This document shows, one piece after another, positions 56,001-64,000 of a stretch of DNA of 64,000 nt; positions within the stretch are counted from its first letter, which is position 1; the number at the start of each line of letters is the position of its first letter. The notes under the pieces were generated by a model, which ran no database searches, had not been told where the DNA came from, and worked only from the letters and a program-made list of their open reading frames with translations. The stretch comes from Rhineura floridana (lineage: Eukaryota; Chordata; Lepidosauria; Squamata; Rhineuridae). Location: positions 28,747,801 to 28,811,800 of the forward strand of contig NC_084491.1 of NCBI RefSeq assembly GCF_030035675.1, written 5' to 3'. The translations under genes were made by a program, and so were the position numbers.

Positions 56001-59000
56001 CACCTCTTTGCTACTTCATAAAGAAAACTATTTTTCAATAAAACTTTAGTTGGAAAGCCTATGGAACTCTGAGGCCCCATATACATTGATCAGTATAATA
56101 TACTAGCACTAGTATAATTGAGTCCCACTGGTTTTGCGTGGTCATATAGCAACACCACTTATGGTTATTGCCGTCATGGGTAATAAGTTATAACTGGAAT
56201 TGGTAGAATTATTGCTGTTATAATAATATTAAATCTTGTTTTATTGTGGGTACTTATCTCTGTACTAACGAGGGGGTGACGACGGAAGGGAATCCTCATC
56301 TGGTTTGGTCAGGGCAGAGATGCAGCATTTTGATCTTTGCTCCTTAGATTTTCACTGATCCCCAAGCCCATTTGCGAGGGCTGGGGAACAGATCTTGCAA
56401 TTTCCACCAGTTTGGTTCTAGTCCTGCCCTCTGGAGCAACATCCTTCTGTGTAACAGCCCTTCAGATATTTGAAGGCTGTTGCCATGTCTTCTCTTGATC
56501 TTCTATTCCCCAAAACTAAATATGCCCAGCTCTTTCAGCCCTTCCTCATAGGGTTTGGCTTCCATACCCCTCACCATCTAGGGTCATCTGAAGACTGCCC
56601 ACCTTAAAAACGTCATAGATGCATTCTGAGTAGGTATTAGCATCAGCAGTCTCCCAAAGGTGACGCAGGGGAAGGCCACCCACAAAGGCACTGGCTAATC
56701 TGATTTTTTTTTTTTGGAGGGGAAGAATGATCTTGTGACCCCCCCTAATGCAGTCAGGAAGCCCCACCCATTTATTTATTTATTTATTTATTTATTTATT
56801 ATATTTCTATACCGCCCAATAGCCGAAGCTCTCTGGGCGGTTTACAGCATAAAAACATCCAGTATACAATTAAAAACATATATCAAACACATTGAAACAA
56901 TATAACAAAATAACTAAACATAGTTAAACACATGGACAATGACAGACACAATCCTAAAATGTTAAGTATAAAAACGTATTAAATCAGTTAAAATATTAAG
57001 CTGTTTAAGATGTTAATGTTAAAATTACTAAAATTAAGATTGTGAGTGATAGATGTAGGTGTTAAAAGTAGATATTAAAATGTTAAAATGCCTGGGAGAA
57101 CAAGAAGGTTTTTACCTGGCGCCGAAAGGATAACAATGTTGGCGCCAGGCATACCTCATCAGGGAGAGAATTCCATAATTCGGGGGCCACCACAGAGAAA
57201 GCCCATTTCCTTGTTGTCACCTTCCGGGCTTCTCTCTGGGTGGGTCCCCGAAGGAGAGCCTTTGATGTTGAACGTAGTGTACGGGTAGGTTCATATTGTT
57301 CATATGTGTTGTGATGGTTCTGTTCTTTAGAGAATGGGTCACCAATGCGGCCCTCGTTGGGACACATGTGCCTCCAGAGCCTCCCCAGCACCTGCAAGGC
57401 TCCGTCTCTACTGAAATTAGGTTTGAAGGATGTCTTCTTTAGCCAACTTAAGGCTCTCCCCCCAATCCTAATTGTGGTGCAGGGACAATTACAGCTAGGG
57501 AGGGGAAAGGTGTAGCATACATGTGGTGCTCACAACAGTTCCTCCAATTCCCAAGTTTGACTTGGTTGGTTCGTTTATATCAGTTGTCGTATCAGTTATC
57601 TTTCAGTGAAGGTATTGCATGTGATCAGGAACATGTTGGTGAAACAGGGAATTCTATTGAAAAAGAATGTTAAAGGGCAGTGATGTTTACAAATTAAAAT
57701 TCACTACTAACAACCAGGTGTTAGTAAACCATTGAATCACCATCCCATAGAACCCTAACTGAGAGCACCTCTCTGCGTGCCTCATTCAAGCATCTTTCCC
57801 CTGCCTGCAGCAGTTGTTGAGATTCAGGAATTGGATGAGGTGCAGCAACTGTCCAGGTGTTGGCAGCCAGCAATAAATGAGAGGCGTGCAGGGCAATCTT
57901 ATTATACTGTGCAGTGAGGGAAGGGAGTATGTGCAGTAGGGGACAGAGGGTGCCATTGTTCCACTGAACAAAAGCGCTAGATACCCATCTCCGGGCTTAG
58001 ATTATTTTTCTTATTAGCATATCTATTGCTTTTAGCCCGGAGATCAGTTTTTCATGTTTAGTGTTTAAAGTGGAATTGAATTGCAAACTAGCAGTTAACT
58101 GAAATGCTGTAAATAAGATGGATGGACTTGTCATTTAGGGGCCATAAAAATGGGAAATTTGCAAGTACTCTTTTAATTCACCATTTACAGCTGTACAGTG
58201 TTTGGGAGGCAGGTTCTCTTGTGCGTGGGGAACACAGTTGGGTTAGTTCTTTTATTGTCCTCTGTAAATCCTCTTCTGAGATTGCCAAGGCACATGATGA
58301 AGTGTCAGAAAATTGCAAGGCATCTCTATAATTTCAAAGTTGCATGTAAATTCTAGACGAATCGCTTTTCAAAAGGACTTGAAAATGGATTACATCGTCT
58401 AGGTCAAATATGGGGTGGGGGGGAGAGGTAAAACTTTTCAAGACATGGAGGTTCAATAGACCAGAGTTAGAAGGCACCAGCAGCAGCAGATAATGTGTTC
58501 GTGTTGGAACACCCAAGGTCAGATTTAATAGATACAAGTGGGACTGGCAACAAAGCGTTGCAGTATATCCCTGCCCCTGCCAAGGCAGGAAAGAGAATTT
58601 GGAACTTTGTGGCACACATCTGGCCACCCTAATCAGCCCCCCTTCCTGGAGGTTTACAATAGGGAGGAGATGAGGAGCCTGCGGCCCTCCAGATGTTGTT
58701 GGACTCCAACTCCCATCATGCCTGACCACCTGCCTTGCTGGCTGGTGCTGATGGGAGTTGGAGTGCAACGCCTGGAGAGCTGCAGGATTCCCACCCCTTC
58801 CCTACAGGATTCTTGTAAAGATTTCAATAAGTCAGATAATGGTCTAATCAAATCCTGGCTAAATAAGTTATGCCCCAGGTTGCCTGCAGCCCTTTTGCTT
58901 CCCCTGTCTCCACCTTTCTTGGCTTTCCAAATCTTGGCTTGTTTGGAAGCTGCTAGCCATAGTTCCCAGCTCACATGTAACGGAAAGCTGTGGTGAAACA

Positions 59001-62000
59001 TGACTCCCTGATTTGTGTTCCTGGTCACATCCACACCATACATTTAAAGCACATGGCTTTCCCCAAGAATCCTGGGAACTGTAGTTTGTTAAGGGTGCTG
59101 GGAATTGTAGCTCTGTGAGGGGTAAGCTGAAGTTCTCAGGATTCTTTGAGGGAAGCTGTGTGCTTTAATTTATGGTGGGGATGTGACCACACAAAAAAGG
59201 GTAGAGCAAAGCAAAGGGGCTGTGTCCAGGTATGCAAAACATGTGCTTATTAAGCCAGGATTTGATTGTCCAAACCTGACCAATGTATGTGAACTGCTCT
59301 GAATGCTGAAAGCACTATCAATGGTTTTATTGTTATTGTTATTATTGTATTATTATTATTATTAATTATGGTTAGGGCTGTGTATAAAGAGCTCTTTAAA
59401 ACAAAAAGTTAAACTTCTGCATCGAGAAAAAACTAAATTCTTTGACCTTGATGAACTATTCATCTAAAACCAACTTGCGGTTTTAAAATAGCAACTAAAA
59501 AGATGAAAAGAACTAAGTCATCTTGCATTTCACAGAAGCTGCTTTGCCTGCTCACCTGTGACAAGTAAAAATGACCTCCAGGCAAGGAAACGTTGGTAAA
59601 GGAGTGATAGGGATGGTTCCTTTTCCCTTTTGAATTGTTGCATGCCACATGTATCTTCTGTGGATTTGCAAGGGTGAGCTAATTTGCCTATTTTTACATA
59701 TCTAATTTCACTCATTCTAGGGAAGCAGCTCTTTGGGACACTTGAGCTCCACACCACCACTCTTGGTGTGCATAAACTGTGATGCGACCTCTTTCTAGTT
59801 TCTGAGATTTCTCCAGCCCTCAGAGGAAGGCAGGAAGGAACAGGCAGCAGACCACCCAACAGCCAGAAATTGGAAAAGCAAGATAGGATGAAAGATGATG
59901 CAGACAACCACAATGACCTAAAAGCGGGGGGGGGGATATGCTACTCCAGAACAAACGCTGTGCGTCACCTGGTGGAGAGGAGGAAAATATCCCTCAGTAA
60001 ATTATATTTTATTGTTACATGAACCATTTGGGAGGTCCTTTTGAACTCAAAGGTCAGATAACAATCAAATAAGAAAATAAAGCAGAGATTTTCAGGATGC
60101 CAAATTTTGCACCCCTTATAATGGTGTCCTGCGCATCTGTTGCCCATAAGCATATTTCCTTTTTATCCTGGGACTTGCTCCAGGAGATCAGGCCACGTAA
60201 AAGAGATGTTCTCCCCTATGTAATCGGCAGTCATTCCCATTAACTCACTCTCCCCCACACACACACTTCTGATGTAAAGCAATCAAACTATTTCTTTCTC
60301 ATCCCCATCTGCTAACTGGCAACAGCCCACATGTAGGCTGAGTGTGTAGCCACAGGTTTGTAGCCATTGTGTCCGTATGAAGCAAGAGTGTCTTGCAGTG
60401 CGGAAGCAATTTGCTCATGGAAAGTTGGTGGGGCTGGGCATATCCCCGCAGACTGCAATTTTGCCTGGCCGGAGGTGAACAAATGGCATTTTTCAGTTTC
60501 CTGGGCCTTGCCGTACTCCATGCGTTGGCTTCATCTTGTGACAGCAGAACTTCCTCTAGGAATAAGTCCTGCTTTTGCTTTGGACCTTTCCTAATGATAC
60601 TGGAAGTGGCACGCTCTGGACCAGATGGGGTGACAATTGCCAAGTGAGATGGCTTCAAAAAATGATTACACAGATTCACAGAAAATTGAGCTATTTGATT
60701 CGACATTTGAGAGCCAGTGGTTAGACTAAGACCAGGGAGGCCTAGCTTCACATCCCCACTCAGCTATGAAGTTCTTTGGGTGACCTCTCTTAGCTTAAAC
60801 TACCTTATAGTGTTGTTATGAGGATAAAAAGAAGGAACCGCACCCACCTGCCTCAGCACCTTGGAGAAAGGCTGGAATAGAAAATTGAATGAATGGTAGC
60901 CAAACAGAACTGTCATGTCAGAGACCATGTCTTACTGAATGCCAGTTACTGGGGGGAAACGGGGAATAGCCTTGACAGTTGTGCCTTGAGCTTCCAAATC
61001 CATCTGGCTAATGATAGTTGGAAACAGAGTGGTACCCAAAATCAGACGCGAGGAACCCATGGCCCTCCAGACATTGCTGGAATACAACTCCCATCAACCC
61101 AGACCATTGACTATGCTAGCTGGGGCTGATGGGAATTGGAGTCCAACAGCATCTGGAGGACCACAAGTTCCCTCACTGCCCTAGGTAGCCCTTGGAATAT
61201 TGGTAAAATTTGCAGAGTTTAGCTAAGTGTAGCTTGTTCAGTGTTCCATGCGGTGTGAGTGTGCACGGTTTACCTGAGAGAAAGCAAGCTTTTACCTTTT
61301 TTTGAATCACTTTTAGACGTAGTAAAATAAGAAAATGCTACTTTATTGATAGAAATACATGACTTGATAGAAAAGGCTCTAGTCCCAGCAAACTAAGTTG
61401 GAAATGCAATGGCTAGGCTTGGTCATTGCCCTTATGCTTCAGACGAGAGGGACCCTTGGCTGGTCTGAGAAGGAGGAGGAAGGAGAATCTGGAACAGAGG
61501 TCAGCTCCCTGAGAGCAGGGGTGTAGTTTTCTAAGGTCTCGGGGGGTCTTAGGCCCCTTATTTTGTTTTGGAGCAGGGTCTCAGCAGGGCCCCTATGTCT
61601 CAAGCATTCTACAAGCCAATTAGCATGAATGGGGAGTGTTTAGTCACTGAGAAGAGCCTTCTAATGTGCTTCCTTGCCTTTTCCTGCTGATTAGAGCCAA
61701 TCAGAATGAAAGAAGGTGATTCAGCCACTGAGAAGACTCTTCTCAGTAGATAACCCTCTTTCATGCTTATTGGCTCCTAGGGATGTCTGTTGTTGTGGGA
61801 AAGTGCATTAATAAGGATCTCATTCTCAACCCCACAGCAAAAAAGGGGGGAGGGGGTGTGGCTGTGACTAACATGAAGGGATCCTGCACTTCTGAATTTG
61901 CCACTACACTGCTGCCTGAGAGTATCAGTTTACAATGGAAGGAAGACAGGTGGAGGAGCACAGATAAGGAACTCCAGCCTAGACATCTGGAGGGCCATCT

Positions 62001-62275
62001 CTATCTCCCCTTAGGAGTGCAAAGAGAACCAAATAGGCATTGTTCTTGCCACACTTCCAGCAGGCTCGAGCCAGCAAAGCAACACTTAACATTCTTATTT
62101 CTCTAGGTGAATGGCGCTTCTGGGGATGGCACAGATGCTGTGGTGATTCTGGAGAAGACGCCCTTCCAGGAGGAAAACGTCGCGGAACTCCTACAGAAAT
62201 ATACCAAGCTCCAGCTCCAGATGTCCAATGACATCTACAGCACTTACTGCCTATACCTTCCTCCTGAGCTGAATG
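53058..62275 (+). CDS. DCPS: DCPS exons 1-2 (partial gene): scavenger mRNA decapping enzyme
   Basis: DCPS hydrolyses the short capped ends left after 3'-5' mRNA decay. Exon 1 is 53058-53219 (54 codons, phase 0): [15 protein letters not shown], with the KRKR nuclear-localisation motif at residues 8-11, then [19 protein letters not shown], nearly identical to the human sequence there. Exon 2 is 62107-62275: [40 protein letters not shown], ending at phase 1 before GTAAGC. These form the N-terminal dimerisation domain; the catalytic HIT-motif exons lie beyond the right edge. The start is the first ATG (GAGATGG, a fair Kozak context); the upstream frame has no other ATG. Human DCPS has a somewhat longer N-terminus. 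Confidence 0.95.
53388..53545 (-). repeat. SINE-like remnant, antisense
   Basis: TTATACCCCGCCTTTCTTTC and CCCAAGGCGGCATACATGTG resemble the reversed end of a tRNA-derived SINE or an L2. Head not recognisable. Confidence 0.35.
55139..55274. repeat. Palindromic MITE, variant
   Basis: TTCTTCAACCTTGGGTCCCC with GGACTCCAGTTCTCATCACC is mirrored by GGCATTGTAGTCCAGCAGCA and GGGACCCCAAGGTTGGAGAA. Same centre as the 46790 family but different outer arms, so a sister subfamily. Confidence 0.75.
55755..55925 (-). repeat. tRNA-derived SINE, antisense, diverged
   Basis: GGCTGCTTTTACCAAGTCAG, ATCCTTTGTCCACATAG and a later GGACTGAACCTTTGTCATGC follow the reversed order of the copy at 43190-43368. Confidence 0.5.
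56762..57400 (-). mobile_element. L2 LINE 3' end, antisense
   Basis: Begins with an (ATTT)n run at 56766-56800, then CTATACCGCCCAATAGCCGA and GCTCTCTGGGCGGTTTACAG. On the minus strand the coding end reads [39 protein letters not shown]. The upstream limit is unclear. Confidence 0.85.
58657..58805. repeat. Palindromic hAT-like MITE
   Basis: CTGCGGCCCTCCAGATGTTG with GGACTCCAACTCCCATCATG is mirrored by GCTGATGGGAGTTGGAGTGC and GAGCTGCAGGATTCCCACCC. Same fold-back family. Confidence 0.75.
59023..59188. mobile_element. Fold-back DNA element (MITE), family B
   Basis: Ends GGTCACATCC and GGATGTGACC (with GG between arms and tip) are inverted; inside CATACATTTAAAGCACATGG is mirrored by GTGTGCTTTAATTTATGGTG. 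Shares ends and interior AATCCTGGGAACTGTAGTTT with 3855-4080. Confidence 0.7.
60705..60895 (+). repeat. tRNA-derived SINE, near complete
   Basis: Head GAGAGCCAGTGGTTAGACTA (A-box-like), a B box lost to drift, CACATCCCCACTCAGCTATG, then GTGTTGTTATGAGGATAAAA and CAGCACCTTGGAGAAAGGCT with an A-rich end. Same type as 49808-50026. Confidence 0.6.
61043..61178. repeat. Palindromic hAT-like MITE
   Basis: CAGACGCGAGGAACCCATGG with ATACAACTCCCATCAACCCA is mirrored by GGGCTGATGGGAATTGGAGT and GGACCACAAGTTCCCTCACT. Same fold-back family; good copy. Confidence 0.8.
61516..61914. mobile_element. Non-autonomous hAT-like element, 399 bp, perfect 8-bp target duplication
   Basis: It begins CAGGGGTGTAGTTTTC and ends CCACTACACTGCTG (reverse complement CAGCAGTGTAGTGG), partly inverted CAG-type termini. 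Identical CCTGAGAG flanks it at 61508-61515 and 61915-61922. Inside are two inverted blocks around GAATGGGGAGTGTTTAGTCA and TCATGCTTATTGGCTCC. Longer relative of 23919-24211. The element ends about 190 bp before DCPS exon 2. No coding capacity. Confidence 0.87.
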
Positions 62276-62859
62276 GTAAGCTGCTGGCAAGGGAAGCTTG
62301 ACTTCCAAACATCAGCCAGTTTATGCAGGCTGAGTCAGGCCTGTTGGATTACAGTGAGACTTTTCCAAGTCTTAATCCAAGTACCGTGTGTGTTTCAGAT
62401 GCTCCCCATCTCCATTAATGGTTTACCTGGGATAGGGTTAGGTTCCTCTTCTGTTACCCTGAATTTACCTGATGGTTTTCTTACCCTGAAAGTTAAAACT
62501 CTTCTCTGGGGCTGGTTCCAGGTTTGAGTGCAAGCTGCTGTCAGTGCCTTTCCCTCCTGAGTCAGTGGTTTCCACCTTGAACCCTGAGCGTAACCGGTTG
62601 CAGGCAGCTACATATCACCACTTAAAATTTCCCACAATGCCCCTCAGTGTCCAACATAACACCGATCCACTGCATAATGGGAAATTTAAATGACAGCTCA
62701 CAGGCATAGCCATCCAGGGCAGCCATTACCATGAGTGGGCCCTCTTGGAGTATTGGGGCCCTGGCAGGTATGCAAAGGTACTTGCCCTTTCTGCAGTGAA
62801 ATATGAAAACGCTTCATGTTCTAATATCCTCTGGTAGAAGCCAAGATATTGGAGCATGT

Positions 62860-63180
62860 TACTGGTGTAGTGTAGTGGCCAGGTGTGAGTTAGTTGTTCC
62901 CTGGTTCAAATTTGTCCTGAGCAGAGCTTGGAAAAGTTACTTTTTTGAACTGCAACTCCCATCAGCCCAATCCAGTGACCATGTTGGCTGTGGCTGATGG
63001 GAGTTGTAGTTCAAAAAAGTAACTTTTCCAAGCTCTGGTCCAGAGTCATGAACTTCCTAGACAGGTAGCCTCCGGCAAGCCACTGTCTCTCAAGTGCAGT
63101 GCACAACTTCACAGGGGTGTTTATTGCTTTTTACTGTACGTGCCTTTTTGAAAATAGTTGTAAGCCACCTTGAAGGCAGT
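62860..63180 (+). repeat. tRNA-derived SINE split by a MITE
   Basis: The head has GTGTAGTGTAGTGGCCAGGT (A-box region) and CCTGGTTCAAATTTGTC (B box) and stops at 62921. After the MITE the body resumes with AGCCTCCGGCAAGCCACTGT and, near the end, TTGTAAGCCACCTTGAAGGC. Confidence 0.6.
62922..63037. mobile_element. Near-perfect palindromic hAT-like MITE (116 bp), with 8-bp target duplication
   Basis: It begins CAGAGCTTGGAAAAGTTACT and ends with its exact inverse, AGTAACTTTTCCAAGCTCTG; the arms stay almost identical for about 45 bp each. The flanks GTCCTGAG (62914-62921) and GTCCAGAG (63038-63045) are an 8-bp target duplication with one mismatch. The centre (CAACTCCCATCAGCCC) is shared with the CAGGGGTGGGG family, but the tips differ. 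Confidence 0.9.
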
Positions 63181-63307
63181 TCACTGTCAAAACGTAGAGT
63201 AAGAATGGAAAGTGAGACTGTTTCAGTAACGATATTGACTCACCCTGGCTTCACCCTGTGTCCTTTGGTCACAAAGAAGCAGAGCCTGAGGGTTGAAAGC
63301 TGTGAAA

Positions 63308-63460
63308 CATAGAAATCTGCCTTACACAGAATCAGATCCTTGGTCCATCTAGCTCATTATTGTCTTCACTGACTGGAAGTAGCTCTCCATGCCTGAAGGT
63401 GCTGGAACTCAAGCCTGGGACCTTTTGCGCGCAAAGCGTGTGCTCTTTCCATGGGGGAAA
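63308..63460 (-). repeat. tRNA-derived SINE, antisense
   Basis: Plus-strand order TCTGCCTTACACAGAATCAG, TTGGTCCATCTAGCTCATTA, CACTGACTGGAAGTAGCTCT, then GGGACCTTTTGCGCGCAAAG is the reverse of the SINE at 46655-46990. Confidence 0.6.
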
Positions 63461-64000
63461 CATTCAGCAACACACCCTATGTTTTCAACAGATAGAGTCC
63501 TAGCAGCTGGTTACGGTGCATGCTTTCCCCAAACATTTCAGTCATTTCTTGGACATGGACTCATCCAGAGTGGAGCTTCCTGTGCTTAAAGGTGACACGC
63601 AGGAAGGCATCAAGTCAGCTGGCAATGAAACACGGGTGTTTTATCATGATTAAATCTGTTTTTAACATTTGGGATTTGGGGATATCCCACAAGCTGCAGT
63701 TTTAGTAATTTTGACATGGCTCGTTTGACATGGCTCGTTTGGGGCAAAGCAATTGCTTTAGTCTAATTTCACTTATAATTCTGTTTGTTAGCAATTGTTA
63801 GTCCAAGCAGAAATCGGAAGTCAAATAGCCTAGCCCTGGTTCTGATAAAGTTGTCAACCTCTGTTCTACTGAGTGTTTGTGGAATTAGTACAACAGGCAA
63901 ACCTTTTTTGTGCTGTTTAGAATAAGTCTGTGCGCAGGCAGATGGCAACTCTTGCACTGGCCCATAGCATAGACAGGCATCCTGCGAGCAATTGTGAGCC

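Larger units (their letters stand above)
53220..62106 (+). other. DCPS intron 1 (8.9 kb)
   Basis: Donor CAG then GTAGTA, acceptor TTTCTCTAG. Contents: SINE pieces (53388-53545, 55755-55925, 60705-60895), fold-back MITEs (55139-55274, 58657-58805, 61043-61178), L2 3' end (56762-57400), family B element (59023-59188) and hAT-like element (61516-61914). No coding exon. Confidence 0.75.
62276..64000 (+). other. DCPS intron 2 (part)
   Basis: No exon 3 is visible before the right edge. Holds the split SINE with the fold-back MITE (62860-63180) and an antisense SINE (63308-63460). Confidence 0.65.

Noticed and set aside
1-64000. CRISPR arrays, operons or bacterial genes
   Set aside because: Introns, LINEs and SINEs show vertebrate nuclear DNA; the only tandem repeats are short runs such as (ATTT)n at 56766 and the CR1 terminal repeats.

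Overview
This is vertebrate nuclear DNA, almost certainly from a squamate reptile (lizard or snake). Spliced exons with GT/AG borders encode four recognisable housekeeping or immune genes in the order known from human 11q24: SRPRA (minus strand), FOXRED1, TIRAP and DCPS (all plus strand). The repeat content is typically squamate: Sauria-type SINEs whose 3' tails match BovB, a BovB LINE fragment, CR1 and L2 LINEs, and many short hAT-like fold-back elements. All boundaries come from reading the sequence; nothing was searched against a database.

Layout. 1-694: start of SRPRA (first coding exon 569-694, the rest lies off the left edge). 695-1717: head-to-head SRPRA/FOXRED1 promoter with CCAAT and ETS motifs. 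1718-16533: complete FOXRED1, 11 coding exons, 502 codons, every exon phase consistent. 16534 to about 27.28 kb: FOXRED1 3' flank and intergenic DNA, only repeats seen. About 27.28-34.96 kb: an L2 LINE split by a nearly full-length CR1 LINE (about 28243-32653) and by a solo LTR (33667-34464). 37793-38582: second solo LTR of the same family. 39.4-41.13 kb: 5'-truncated BovB. 42312-47204: the main TIR-domain exon and the small last exon of TIRAP (its first coding exon was not found). 52.9-53.06 kb: likely DCPS promoter. 53058-62275: DCPS exons 1 and 2 around an 8.9 kb intron; the gene continues past the right edge.

Function. The genes are neighbours by conserved synteny, not an operon: signal-recognition-particle receptor alpha, a mitochondrial complex I assembly factor, a Toll-like-receptor adaptor and the scavenger mRNA decapping enzyme.

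I found no convincing undescribed multigene system. The best material for a second look is the CR1 with an uninterrupted esterase-type ORF1 and a repeat-rich 5' end, the three-layer L2/CR1/LTR nest, the two solo LTRs with clean target duplications, a hAT-like element family whose two copies have perfect 8-bp target duplications, and several repeats lying very close to exons.
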